Below are positions 8,312 through 17,012 of a DNA stretch of 64,000 nt, one piece after another. Made by a program: the position numbers and the translations under genes. The stretch lies in assembly GCA_937951875.1 (NCBI GenBank), contig CALGAN010000002.1:72647-136646 (forward strand), written 5' to 3'. Numbering within the stretch: position 1 is the first letter of the stretch; each line of letters begins with the position of its first letter. This DNA is from an uncultured Alkalilimnicola sp. GTDB taxonomy: Bacteria; Pseudomonadota; Gammaproteobacteria; Nitrococcales; AK92. The notes under the pieces are model-generated. The model saw only the letters and a list, made by a program, of their open reading frames with translations. It was not told where the DNA came from and did no database searches.

Positions 8312-8926
8312 ATGAGCGAGCCGCTCGAGTACTATCGCGCCCAGCACAAGAAGCGCCTGTCCTGGATGCCGTGGCTGTACTACTCGCTCAAGCCCGCGCA
8401 CCGCGCGTGGGCGCGCGCCTGGCAGCAGGAGGTGCAGGAGCAGCTGCGGCGGCTGGAGACCGTGGTGATCGGCGAAGACTGCTTCATCGCCCCGGAGGCG
8501 GCGATCTTCGCCGAGCCCAACCGCACGGTGGTGATCGGCGATCGCTGCGCCATCGCCGCCGACGTGTTCCTGCACGGACCGGTGGTGCTGGGGGCGGGTG
8601 TGAGCATCAACCACCGCACCTCGATCGACGGCGGCGCCCGCGGCGTCGTCATCGGCGACGGTACCCGCATCGCCCACAACGTCACCATCTACGCCTTCAA
8701 CCACGGCATCGCCCTCGACCGGCCGGTGGCCGAGCAGCCGGTGACCTCGCGCGGCATCCGTATCGGCCGCGACGTCTGGATCGGCGCCAACGTCGGCATC
8801 ACCGACGGCGTGACCATCGGCGACCACGCGGTGATCGGCATGGGCAGCGTGGTCACCCGCGACGTTCCCCCCTACGCCATCATGGCCGGCGCCCCGGCCC
8901 GTCAGATCGGCGACCGCCGCCGCTGA
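8312..8926 (+). CDS. Left-handed beta-helix acyltransferase (hexapeptide repeat)
   Basis: A 204-residue protein with hexapeptide repeats from about residue 50 to the end (VVIGEDCFIAPEAAIFAE, VVIGDRCAIAADVFLHG, IRIGRDVWIGANVGITDG). The C-terminal pattern VVTRDVPPYAIMAGAPARQIG is characteristic of the WbbJ/LacA/maa O-acetyltransferase group. The likely donor is acetyl-CoA; the acceptor, possibly a sugar of a surface polysaccharide, is unknown. The N-terminus (YYRAQHKKRLSWMPWLYYSL) is aromatic and basic. ATG at 8312 follows an AGGGAGG ribosome site. No glycosyltransferases lie next to it. Confidence 0.88.
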   Translation: MSEPLEYYRAQHKKRLSWMPWLYYSLKPAHRAWARAWQQEVQEQLRRLETVVIGEDCFIAPEAAIFAEPNRTVVIGDRCAIAADVFLHGPVVLGAGVSINHRTSIDGGARGVVIGDGTRIAHNVTIYAFNHGIALDRPVAEQPVTSRGIRIGRDVWIGANVGITDGVTIGDHAVIGMGSVVTRDVPPYAIMAGAPARQIGDRRR

Positions 8927-9332
8927 GCCGGCGCCGCATTGAAGCGGCGGCGCCCGACCTTATCTCAACAAGTTGGAGACGACCGGCGGGCGTTGTGCGC
9001 CCTGCCGAACAGGGTTGGGCGTGGTCGGTGAGGGTTGTTCCGATGGCTCGCGTCGCAGCAGGTGCCGGTATGGCCGCAGGACCGTAGCCGCCCGTTCGTG
9101 CTCCGGGAAGGTACAGCGCAGAGCTGGTGGCTGCCCTAAAGCGAGAATATCGCGGTCGCGTGCCGGACCCCGTTTATGTCCGCAGTTGCCGGGCCCATCT
9201 CTAAATGGGAGCGCGTTTGCGCCCATAGAACGATTCTCGCCGGGGCGTCATCCAGCCCGAGAGCGACCGACCTAGTCGTAGATCCGATGAACGTGCCGCC
9301 CGGCGGGGTGGCGGACGCACGAGGGGTGTCAC
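8927..9332. other. Intergenic region before prkA
   Basis: This 406-base gap has no convincing gene. A GC-rich stem-loop (CGCCGC at 8932-8937 with GCGGCG at 8944-8949) follows the acyltransferase and might end its transcript. The right part should hold the prkA promoter and leader. I looked for a sigma-54 type -24/-12 element, known for yeaG in E. coli, and found none with correct spacing. Alternative hairpins at 9194-9226 are listed separately. Confidence 0.55.
9194..9226 (+). other. Two mutually exclusive hairpins upstream of prkA
   Basis: CCCAT (9194-9198) can pair with ATGGG (9205-9209) over a 6-base loop. Alternatively ATGG (9205-9208) and GCGC (9211-9214) can pair with GCGC (9219-9222) and CCAT (9223-9226) over a GTTT loop. 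The two share the ATGG segment. They lie about 107 bases before the prkA start; whether they are transcribed is unknown. Confidence 0.35.
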
Positions 9333-11279
9333 ATGAGTCTCCAAGGCAACAGCGGCGGCGCGCACCGCAAGTTCCTGGACTCCTTGGTGAACTTCACCAA
9401 GGAGCATCAGGCGAAGTACTGGGAGGGCACCTTCAGCACTTTCCTGGAGGAGATCGTCGTCAAGGATCCCGCGGCGGTCAGCCGCACCAGCCACCAGTAC
9501 CTGTGGGACATGCTGTGCTGGCGTCGCCGCCATGAGAACCCGGAAGGGGAGGGCGATGAGTTCCGGCTGTTCTCGCACGATCTGTTCGGCATGGAGAAGC
9601 CGCTGCAGCGGGTCATGGAGTACTTCAAGGCCGCCAGCGCCGGCTCCGAGGTGGGCCGGCGCCTGCTGCTGCTGCTGGGCCCGCCGTCCGGTGGCAAGTC
9701 CACGCTGGTGATCCTGCTCAAGCGCGGCCTGGAGGAGTACAGCCATACCGAGGAGGGGGCGCTGTACGGCATCAAGGGCTGCCCGCTGCACGAGACGCCG
9801 CTGCACCTGATACCCCACAGCCTGCGTTCCGAGTTCCGCGACACCTACGGCGTCGAGGTGGTGGGCGAGCTCTGCCCCTACTGCCAGAGCCGTCTCGAAC
9901 ACGAGTTCGATCGGGATTTCATGCAAATGCCGGTCGAGCGCATCTTCATCTCCGAGGCTGGCCGGGTCGGGGTCGGCACCTATGCCCCGCACGACCCGAC
10001 TACCGCCGATCTGGCCGACCTGATCGGCTCGGTGGACCTGTCCAAGGTCTCGCAGTACGGCGACGAAGGCGACCCGCGCGCCTGGAGCTGGTCGGGCGCG
10101 GTCTACGCCGGCTCGCGCGGCATCCTGGAGATGATCGAGATCCTCAAGGTCAAGCGCGAGTTCCTCTACCTGCTGCTGACCCTGACGCAGGAGAAGAACG
10201 TCAAGGTCTCGCGCTTCCCGCTGATCTATCTGGACGAGACCATCATCGCCCACACCAACCTGGCGGAGTTCCGCAAGTTCCTGCAGGAGACCGAGAACGA
10301 GGCTCTGCTGGATCGCATGGTCATCATCCAGGTGCCCTACACCTTGAATTATCGGGACGAGGCGCGGATCTACCGCAAGTTGATCGCCGCCGCGCCGACG
10401 TTCCGCTCGGTGCACCTGGATCCGCACGCGCTGGAGGTGGCGGCGGTGTTCGCGGTGCTCTCCAGGCTGAAGCCGTCGGAGCGGGAGGATTTGGATCTGG
10501 CCAAGAAGGCCAAGCTGTATGCCGGCCTGGACGTGGAGGGCTTCACCAGCGCCGACGTGGAGCGCATCCGCGCCGAGGCGCCGGACGAGGGCCTCTCCGG
10601 CATTTCGCCGCGGTTCGTGGTGAACGCGCTATCGAACGCCATCTCCGCCAGCGAGGCCAAGAGCCTGACCAGCATGCAGGTGCTGATCACGTTGAAGGAC
10701 GCCATCGAGTCCGACGCCCGCATCGACCCCAAGCAGAAGCGTGCCTGGGTCGATTTCCTGGTGACGGTGCGCAAGGACTTCTACAACCACTGGGTCAAGG
10801 AGGACGTGCACAAGGCGCTGTTCGCCTCCTTCGAGGAAGAGGCGCAGGCGTTGCTCGACAAATACCTGGACGAGGTCGAGGCCTCCTTGGACAAGCGCGA
10901 GGTCATCGACCCCATCACCGGCGAGTCGCGCGAGCCCGATGCCCGCTTCCTGCGCTCGGTGGAGGAGAAGATCAACGTCTCCGACGCCGGCAAGCTGTCC
11001 TTCCGCCAGGAGGTGGTGCGCAAGGCGATGGTGGCGTTCAAGCGCGGCGAGAAGTTCACTCTGGACAGCCACAGCAGGCTGAAGGAGGCGGTGGAGAAGT
11101 ATCTGTTCGAGGAACGGCGCGACGTGCTGCGGCTGGTGACCTCCGTGGCCCGTCCCGACGAGGAGGCTCGCGAGAAGATCGCGGCGGTCGAGGAGCGGCT
11201 GATCAAAGAGTACGGCTACGACCACCACAGCGCGCGCGAGGCGCTCAACTACGTGACGACCCTATTGTCCCAGGAGTGA
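9333..11279 (+). CDS. prkA: PrkA family serine protein kinase (YeaG type)
   Basis: A 648-residue AAA+ type serine kinase. The Walker A loop GPPSGGKST is at residues 116-124, in an N-terminal AAA domain; the PrkA kinase C-terminal domain follows (the end region contains FRQEVVRKAMVAFKRG). Zinc-like cysteines are seen in GELCPYCQSRLEHEF. In E. coli the homologue YeaG works with YeaH in stress and stationary-phase adaptation, and expression is linked to nitrogen starvation and RpoS. Here it is the first of three rightward genes: prkA, then a DUF444 gene, then spoVR. ATG at 9333 follows a GAGGGG ribosome site. Length fits E. coli YeaG closely. Confidence 0.95.
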   Translation: MSLQGNSGGAHRKFLDSLVNFTKEHQAKYWEGTFSTFLEEIVVKDPAAVSRTSHQYLWDMLCWRRRHENPEGEGDEFRLFSHDLFGMEKPLQRVMEYFKAASAGSEVGRRLLLLLGPPSGGKSTLVILLKRGLEEYSHTEEGALYGIKGCPLHETPLHLIPHSLRSEFRDTYGVEVVGELCPYCQSRLEHEFDRDFMQMPVERIFISEAGRVGVGTYAPHDPTTADLADLIGSVDLSKVSQYGDEGDPRAWSWSGAVYAGSRGILEMIEILKVKREFLYLLLTLTQEKNVKVSRFPLIYLDETIIAHTNLAEFRKFLQETENEALLDRMVIIQVPYTLNYRDEARIYRKLIAAAPTFRSVHLDPHALEVAAVFAVLSRLKPSEREDLDLAKKAKLYAGLDVEGFTSADVERIRAEAPDEGLSGISPRFVVNALSNAISASEAKSLTSMQVLITLKDAIESDARIDPKQKRAWVDFLVTVRKDFYNHWVKEDVHKALFASFEEEAQALLDKYLDEVEASLDKREVIDPITGESREPDARFLRSVEEKINVSDAGKLSFRQEVVRKAMVAFKRGEKFTLDSHSRLKEAVEKYLFEERRDVLRLVTSVARPDEEAREKIAAVEERLIKEYGYDHHSAREALNYVTTLLSQE

Positions 11280-11300
11280 TCCTGGGGGGAGAGCCGGTGA

Positions 11301-12470
11301 ATGAGCCTGTCTGATACCCTCGCCGGCGAGCATGGCAACCGCTGGTACGATCTGTTTTCCCGTGGTACGCGGGATTGGCTGCGCCACAACGAGAAAGTCC
11401 GAGAAGCCGTCAACAAAGCGCTTCCCGATCTGATCGCCCACTCCGACGTGCTCACCCGGCCCGACAACCGCACCGTGCAGGTGCCGGTGCGATTCATGGA
11501 GCATTACCGTTTCCGTCTGCTCAACCCGCAGCAACAGAAGGGCGCGGGGCAGGGCAAGGTTCGCCCTGGTGACGTGCTGATGCGGCCCAACCAGGGGCGC
11601 GGCGAGAGCGGCTCGGGCAGCGGCGGCGACGAGGAGGGCGGCGTCAGCTTCGTCATGGAGTTCAAGGTGGACGACATCTTGGACTGGCTGTGGGAGGAGC
11701 TGCAGCTGCCCAATCTGAAGCCGCGCGACGGCACGCAGCTGGAAATCGAGGACTACATCCGCGAGGGCTGGGACAAGAAAGGCGCGCGCTCGCGCTTGGA
11801 CCGGCGCCGCACTATCAAGCAGGCGGTCAAGCGGCGCGCGGTGCAGGGCGAATCGGCGGTGCCCATCACCAACGACGACCTGCGCTTCCGCCAGCTGGTC
11901 AAGCGCCAGCAGCCGACCACCAACGCCGTGGTGTTCTTCCTGCTGGATGTTTCCTCCAGCATGGACGAGTACTGCCGCAAGCTCGCCAAGACCTTCTTCT
12001 TCTGGGCTCTGCAGGGCATCCGCCGCCAGTTCGTGAAGGTCGAGACGGTGTTCATCGCCCACACCATCGAGGCCTGGGAGTTCCAGGAGGAGGAGTTCTT
12101 CCAGGTGCACGGCGAGGGCGGCACCCAGTCCTCGGCGGCGCTGCAGAAGGCGATCGAGATCGCCGCCGAGCGCTACGATCCGAGCCGTTACAACAGCTAC
12201 CTGTTCTACGCCTCCGACGGCGACAACTTCATGGAGGATCGCCACCGCGCCCGCGCCGCGCTGGAAGCGCTGGTGCCGCGGATGAATTTCCTGGGCTACG
12301 CCGAGGTGTCCGGCCGGCACCACCAGCGGCTCAACACCGAGGTCGGCGTGCTGTTCCGCCGCCTGCAGGAGCAGGGCGCGCCCTGCGACAGCTACGCCAT
12401 CGCCTCGGAGGCCGATATCTGGCCAGCGATCAAAGCGTTCTTCACCCGCCAGGCCGAGGAGGTCGCCTGA
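11301..12470 (+). CDS. yeaH: YeaH/YhbH family protein (DUF444), von Willebrand A-like
   Basis: A 389-residue protein of the DUF444 family. The N-terminal third is charged with a Gly/Ser/Asp-rich low-complexity part (about residues 97-114). The C-terminal half contains a von Willebrand A-like fold with the metal-site motif DVSSSMDE at residues 216-223, followed by FFFWALQGIRRQF. It probably acts as a partner or target of the PrkA kinase, as the two genes are nearly always adjacent. It starts 21 bases after prkA with a GGGGGGA ribosome site and ends overlapping the ATG of spoVR by one base, so the three genes form one operon. Confidence 0.93.
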   Translation: MSLSDTLAGEHGNRWYDLFSRGTRDWLRHNEKVREAVNKALPDLIAHSDVLTRPDNRTVQVPVRFMEHYRFRLLNPQQQKGAGQGKVRPGDVLMRPNQGRGESGSGSGGDEEGGVSFVMEFKVDDILDWLWEELQLPNLKPRDGTQLEIEDYIREGWDKKGARSRLDRRRTIKQAVKRRAVQGESAVPITNDDLRFRQLVKRQQPTTNAVVFFLLDVSSSMDEYCRKLAKTFFFWALQGIRRQFVKVETVFIAHTIEAWEFQEEEFFQVHGEGGTQSSAALQKAIEIAAERYDPSRYNSYLFYASDGDNFMEDRHRARAALEALVPRMNFLGYAEVSGRHHQRLNTEVGVLFRRLQEQGAPCDSYAIASEADIWPAIKAFFTRQAEEVA

Positions 12471-13834
12471 TGCCGGCGAAGCTGCAAGAGTACGTCACCC
12501 GCATCGAGGCCTTGGGCAAGGAGCTGGGGCTGGAGTATTACCCGGTCGATTTCGAGCTGGTGCCGCCCAGCTTCATGATGGAAGTCGCCGTGTACGGCTT
12601 GCCGGTGCGCATGCCGCACTGGTCTTTCGGGGTGCGCTGGATCTACCAGATGGTCCAGCACAAGATGGGCCACTCGCGCATCTTCGAGGTGGTGTTCCCC
12701 GGCAACCCCAACCGCGCCTACCTGGTCAACAACAACACCCTCGAGGAGAACTGCCTGGTCACGGCGCACGTGCTGGGACACGCCGATTTCTCCCACAACA
12801 ACCTGCTGTTCGTGAACAGCCAGCGGCAGGCCGGCTATCACATCGTCGAGCAGGCCGCGGCCCACGCCCACCGCATCGACGAGGCGGTGGAAATCGCCGG
12901 CCAGCGCCGGGTCGAGGCCGTGCTCGACGCCGCGCTGGCGCTGGAGCAGCACATCGACACGCATTACCCGATCAACCGTCCCGATTACCCGCCGCCCAAG
13001 AAGCAGGTCGAGACGCCGCCGCGGGACGAGTTCCAGAGTCGGTTCGGCCTGCTGCCGGGCGAGGCCGACGGCGTGCGACCGAAGCCGCCGCCGGTGGTCG
13101 AGCAGCGTCTGCCGCCTCATCCGGAGGCCGACCTGCTCTGGTTCATCGCCCGCTACGGCCCGGCGTTGGAGGACTGGGAGCGGGACATCTTCCTGGCGGT
13201 GCGGGAGGAGTCGTTCTACTTCCAGCCGGTGTTCAGCTGCCAGATCATGAACGAGGGTTGGGCCTCGTACTGGCATGCGCGCATTCTGCGCGAAGCCGAC
13301 TTCCTGCCCAACGAGCTCTATCTCAACGCCATGAAGACCCACTCCGACGTGGTCCGCCCCTACGGCACCGACAAGCAGATCGTGTTGGCCATCAATCCCT
13401 ACCATCTGGGCTTCAACATCTGGGAGCGGGTGGTGGCCGATTACGGCATCGAGCGCGCTCGTCAGGTGATGAAGGAGGAGGACGATTTCGGTTTCATCCG
13501 CAACTACCTCACCGCCGAGCTGGCTCAGGATCTGGATCTGTTCGTGTACGAGGCCAAGCGCGACGGCGAGGTGCGGGTCACCGAGTCCAACCTGCACGAG
13601 CTGCACGAGGCCATCCTCGCGCCGAAGTACAACTTCGGCGCGCCGCGCGTGCTGGTGGACGATTTGCGCGCCGACGGCACGCTGGTGCTGCGCCACGATT
13701 ACAAGAGCGACGGGCGCGGCCTGGAGCCGCAGCGGGCGCAACGGGTGCTGGAGTATGTGCACAAGGTCTGGCGCCGGCCGGTGGTGCTCTACACGGTGGA
13801 CGCGCGCGGCGAGGAGGAGTGTCTGCGGGCTTGA
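12470..13834 (+). CDS. SpoVR family protein (YcgB type)
   Basis: A 454-residue SpoVR family protein. Recognisable stretches include LGLEYYPVDFELVPPSFM near the start, WSFGVRWIYQM, VFPGNPNRAYLVNNN, VLGHADFSHNN (His-rich) and QIMNEGWASYWHARI. The family is named from a Bacillus spore cortex mutant but is widespread in non-sporulating proteobacteria, where it usually follows prkA and yeaH, as here. Biochemical function is unknown. ATG at 12470 overlaps the yeaH stop (TGATG), giving coupled translation; a longer upstream open frame is a shadow of yeaH. No terminator is visible before the convergent gene. Confidence 0.93.
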   Translation: MPAKLQEYVTRIEALGKELGLEYYPVDFELVPPSFMMEVAVYGLPVRMPHWSFGVRWIYQMVQHKMGHSRIFEVVFPGNPNRAYLVNNNTLEENCLVTAHVLGHADFSHNNLLFVNSQRQAGYHIVEQAAAHAHRIDEAVEIAGQRRVEAVLDAALALEQHIDTHYPINRPDYPPPKKQVETPPRDEFQSRFGLLPGEADGVRPKPPPVVEQRLPPHPEADLLWFIARYGPALEDWERDIFLAVREESFYFQPVFSCQIMNEGWASYWHARILREADFLPNELYLNAMKTHSDVVRPYGTDKQIVLAINPYHLGFNIWERVVADYGIERARQVMKEEDDFGFIRNYLTAELAQDLDLFVYEAKRDGEVRVTESNLHELHEAILAPKYNFGAPRVLVDDLRADGTLVLRHDYKSDGRGLEPQRAQRVLEYVHKVWRRPVVLYTVDARGEEECLRA

Positions 13835-13874
13835 GGGGCCGCCCGTGCCGCAGCCCTGCCTCGGTGCGGGCGCT

Positions 13875-14567
13875 TCAGAACCGCCGCGAGAACTCCAGCC
13901 CGACGAACCAGCCCAGCTCGCCCTCGTCGTCGCGCTGTATGCCGGTCTTGGCTGCCATGTCCAGGTTGGGCGTGGGCTTGAGGCCGTCCACCACCACGCC
14001 CAGCTGCCGGGCGCTGTAGTCCCGGTCGCCCTCCATGCCCAGCTCCGGCCCCAGCGCCAGGCCGCCGCCGATCTCGCGCAGCACACGGCCGTGCGCGATA
14101 TAGCCCTTGCTCGACGGGTAGGTGGTAAGGTCGCCGCCGGCGCGCCAGCCCGGGGCGAGCCGCAGCTCGCCTTCGAAGCGCAGGCCCAGCTGCAGCGGCT
14201 CCTCGCCCGCCTCGCTCTTGGGGCGGGCCGGTCTTTGTTCGACGTCGCGGTAGCGCAGGCCGGCGTAGGCGGCCCAACGACCGGCGTCGCCGTCGCTGCG
14301 GTAGCCGAGCGCGTAGGCGGCGTCCGGCGCGCGCACGTCGATGGCGGTGCCGTCGGCGTCATAGCCGTAGCTCTGCCAGCCGAGGCGGATGCGCTGCACC
14401 AGGCCGCGGTCGGCATCGCCGGTCAGCGGCAGCTCGGCGCCCAGGTAGACGGACTGCGCGAGTTCGCCCGCCGTGGCGCCGCCCTGCGCGCGCCAGCCAG
14501 CGGCGGCGAGGCCGGGCAGGGCGAGCGTGAGCGCGGCGAGGTGAAGGGCGATCGGCCATCGAGGCAT
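13875..14567 (-). CDS. Secreted BcsS-like outer-membrane beta-barrel protein
   Basis: A 230-residue protein with a signal peptide (MPRWPIALHLAALTLALPGLAAA, cut expected near residue 23) and alternating amphipathic strands ending in Phe (GWFVGLEFSRRF), the classic outer-membrane barrel end. The strand pattern (SVYLGAELPLTGD, YAGLRYRDVEQRP, GPELGMEGDRDYSARQLG) resembles the BcsS family associated with cellulose production. No bcs genes are in the window, so the role is open. ATG at 14567 is preferred over a longer frame because it puts the signal peptide at the N-terminus and follows AGGA. BcsS assignment is from memory of the family and moderate. Confidence 0.6.
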   Translation of the reverse strand: MPRWPIALHLAALTLALPGLAAAGWRAQGGATAGELAQSVYLGAELPLTGDADRGLVQRIRLGWQSYGYDADGTAIDVRAPDAAYALGYRSDGDAGRWAAYAGLRYRDVEQRPARPKSEAGEEPLQLGLRFEGELRLAPGWRAGGDLTTYPSSKGYIAHGRVLREIGGGLALGPELGMEGDRDYSARQLGVVVDGLKPTPNLDMAAKTGIQRDDEGELGWFVGLEFSRRF

Positions 14568-14857
14568 GCAACGTATTCCTGCGTGTCGTGCGGCGTGCGC
14601 GCCGGCGCGGTGCCGAGTCTCGGACCGAGCGGCGCTGGAGGGCTCACTGTAGAGAGGGGGAGCGGAGAATGCGGCCAAACGGGTGACGTCCGCCGGTCGC
14701 GGCTGCGGCGGATCGCCGAGTTTGCGCACGAGTTCCCAGACCGTGTCCGTACGCCGGGCCTCTTTCCGGCGCGGCGCCGGCACGGCAGACTGCTCGAAGG
14801 ACCGGCCCCGGCGGCAGCCGCGGGCCGTTATTTCCGTGACTGCCCGGCGAGCGAACC

Positions 14858-16399
14858 GTGACCGAGACTCAAACCGACGACCTGGATCTGTTGCTGGCGA
14901 CCCTACCGCCTTCGTTGCGCGAGCGCCTGCGCAGTCATGATCTGCATGACCTGCTGGAAATCGTCATGGACCTTGGTCGTCCACCCCAGGCCCGTTTCCC
15001 GGGCAGGGCGGTGACCCTGGCCGAGCGGCCGATCAGCCGCGACGATCTGAACGGCGTGGTGCGCTCGGTGGGCGAGTTCGGCGCCGACAACCGCGCCGGC
15101 ATCGAGGGCACGCTGCACCGCATTTCCTGCATCCGCAACCGCAAGGGCGAGATCATCGGCCTGACCCTGCGGGTGGGGCGAGCGGTGTTCGGCACCATCG
15201 ACGACATCCGCGATCAGATCGAGTCCGGCAAGAGCGTGCTCATGCTCGGCCCGCCGGGGGTGGGCAAGACCACCCGGCTGCGGGAGATGGCGCGGGTGCT
15301 GGCCGACGAGTTCAACAAGCGGGTGATCGTGATCGACACCTCCAACGAAATCGCCGGCGACGGCGACGTGCCGCATCCGGCGATCGGCAGCGCCCGGCGT
15401 ATGCAGGTGCCGCATCCCAGCGCCCAGCACGCGGTGATGATCGAGGCGGTGGAGAACCACATGCCGGAGGTGATCGTCATCGACGAGATCGGTACCAGTC
15501 AGGAGACCATCGCCGCCCGCACCATCGCCGAGCGCGGCGTGCAGCTGATCGGCACCGCCCACGGCAACACTCTGGAGAATCTGGTTTCCAACCCGACGCT
15601 GGCGGATCTGGTCGGCGGGGTACAGACCGTGACGCTGACCGACGAGGAGGCGCGGCTGCGGCGCACCCAGAAGACGGTGAGCGAGCGCAAGTACGCGCCC
15701 ACCTTCGATGTGGTGGTGGAGATCCTCGACCGGCAGCAGCTTATCGTGCACCCCAATACCGCCTTGGCGGTGGACAAGCTGCTGCGCGGCATGCCGCCGG
15801 GTGGGCAGCGGCGGGTGTCCAGCCTCGGCGGCGCTTCCGGCGCCGAGGCGGCCGAGCGGCCGTCGCCTGGGGAGGCGCAGAGCCCGCCGGACGCGGACGA
15901 GGCGGATATGCCGCCGCGTCGAGGCGAGCGCGACCGGCCGCGGCCGATCGGCATTTACTGCTATGCCATCAGCCGCGATTCGGTGGAGCGGGCTATCCGC
16001 GATTTGCGCTTGGAGGCGCGCACGGTGGCGCGCGCGGAGTGGGCCGACATGGTGGTGACGCTGCGCTCCCGCGCCGACGACCAGCGCCTGCAGCGCATGG
16101 TCGAGCTGGCGGGGCTGCCGGTCCACGTGGTGAAGAAGAACACCACGGCGCAGATCCGGCGGCTGTTGCAGTCGGTGTTCAACATGGTGCCCGGCGTGGC
16201 CGAGGCCGAGGTCAAGGAAGCGCTGCGCGAGGCCGAGGAGGCGGTGCGACGGGTGCGCGAGGAAGGCGCGCCGATCGAGCTAGCGCCCCGCCCGGCGGTG
16301 GTGCGCCGCCTGCAGCATCGGGTGGCGGTGGCGCACCGGCTCAATGCCCAGAGCCAGGGCAGCGAGCCGCAGCGGCGGCTGGTGATCTATCCGGATTGA
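14858..16399 (+). CDS. Ycf45/SpoIIIAA-like AAA ATPase with C-terminal R3H domain
   Basis: A 513-residue protein. An N-terminal helical segment (residues 8-65) precedes a RecA/SpoIIIAA-like ATPase domain with Walker A GPPGVGKTTR (131-140), IVIDTSNEIAGDGDVPHPAIG (157-177) and Walker B VIVIDEIG (205-212), then GTAHGNTLENLVSNP. A Pro/Glu/Arg-rich linker (about 305-365) leads to a second domain and finally an R3H domain with RRLQH and EPQRRLVIYPD. This is the architecture of Ycf45, known from cyanobacteria and red-algal plastids; R3H binds single-stranded nucleic acid. The cellular role is not established. GTG at 14858 is the start; the ribosome site is weak. Confidence 0.85.
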   Translation: MTETQTDDLDLLLATLPPSLRERLRSHDLHDLLEIVMDLGRPPQARFPGRAVTLAERPISRDDLNGVVRSVGEFGADNRAGIEGTLHRISCIRNRKGEIIGLTLRVGRAVFGTIDDIRDQIESGKSVLMLGPPGVGKTTRLREMARVLADEFNKRVIVIDTSNEIAGDGDVPHPAIGSARRMQVPHPSAQHAVMIEAVENHMPEVIVIDEIGTSQETIAARTIAERGVQLIGTAHGNTLENLVSNPTLADLVGGVQTVTLTDEEARLRRTQKTVSERKYAPTFDVVVEILDRQQLIVHPNTALAVDKLLRGMPPGGQRRVSSLGGASGAEAAERPSPGEAQSPPDADEADMPPRRGERDRPRPIGIYCYAISRDSVERAIRDLRLEARTVARAEWADMVVTLRSRADDQRLQRMVELAGLPVHVVKKNTTAQIRRLLQSVFNMVPGVAEAEVKEALREAEEAVRRVREEGAPIELAPRPAVVRRLQHRVAVAHRLNAQSQGSEPQRRLVIYPD

Positions 16400-16415
16400 C
16401 GGCGGAGGCGGAGGG

Positions 16416-16727
16416 TCAGTGCGTGGCGTCGGCCGCTGCCAGCGCGCCCCAGGAATGGGCGCCTTCCAGCACCAGCTTGCCGGATAGCGGCCCCAGCTCT
16501 TCCAGCACCTCGCCCAGCTCGGACGGCGGCAGCGCCAGCAGCACCACCTTGGCGGTGTCGACCGCCTCCCGCAGCGCGGTGATCGGCACCGGCTGGTCCA
16601 GCTCGGCTACCAGCCGCTCGGTGTCCGCCATGATCGATTCGCTAGCGCCGAACACCAGTTCGTGGCCGTTCATGCGGCGCGCGAGCGCGGCCGCGGCGTC
16701 GTCGACTCCGATGATCGCAATCTTCAT
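16416..16727 (-). CDS. Short Rossmann-like protein, degenerate NADP/F420-oxidoreductase type
   Basis: A 103-residue protein starting MKIAIIGVDDAAAALARRM, which looks like the first beta-alpha-beta unit of NADP-dependent F420-reductase-like proteins, and continuing ALREAVDTAKVVLLALPPSELGEVL, which is the next typical strand. Two things are odd: the protein is about half the usual length, and the glycine-rich GxGxxG loop reads GVDDAA, so dinucleotide binding is doubtful. An AAGGAGAG ribosome site and ATG at 16727 argue that it is translated. It may be a shrunken family member with a new role, or a decaying gene. Confidence 0.6.
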   Translation of the reverse strand: MKIAIIGVDDAAAALARRMNGHELVFGASESIMADTERLVAELDQPVPITALREAVDTAKVVLLALPPSELGEVLEELGPLSGKLVLEGAHSWGALAAADATH

Positions 16728-16913
16728 GGCGGTTGGCTCTCCTTAGTGTCTTCACCCTTTTCCTTGGTCCACGCGGCGCTGGGGTTGGTTCCCTCGCGGG
16801 CGCCGTGATCGTCCGCGCTGGCTGTCGTATCTTCTAGTAGTTAAGTGACAGTTAATCGATCATTCATCAACCGCCGACCCCGGCTTGCCGAAGGCTTGAG
16901 CGGCGGTTCGCTA

Positions 16914-16942
16914 TTGACACGAAGTGCCGAGCAGCGTACCAG
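16914..16942 (+). promoter_or_regulatory. Candidate sigma-70 promoter of the secreted barrel gene
   Basis: A perfect TTGACA at 16914-16919, a 17-base spacer, then TACCAG at 16937-16942 (3 of 6 to the -10 consensus). The start codon is at 17013, giving a leader of about 65 bases. Confidence 0.4.
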
Positions 16943-17012
16943 TGGCAGCACAAAAAACGAGCTGCTTGGGACGCCGCGCCCTCGCGCACTGGATTTAAGG
17001 GGAATTCCTTCT

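Noticed and set aside
8927..9332. Sigma-54 promoter for prkA
   Set aside because: A TGGC...CGCA pair near 9042 has the wrong spacing between the GG and GC elements.
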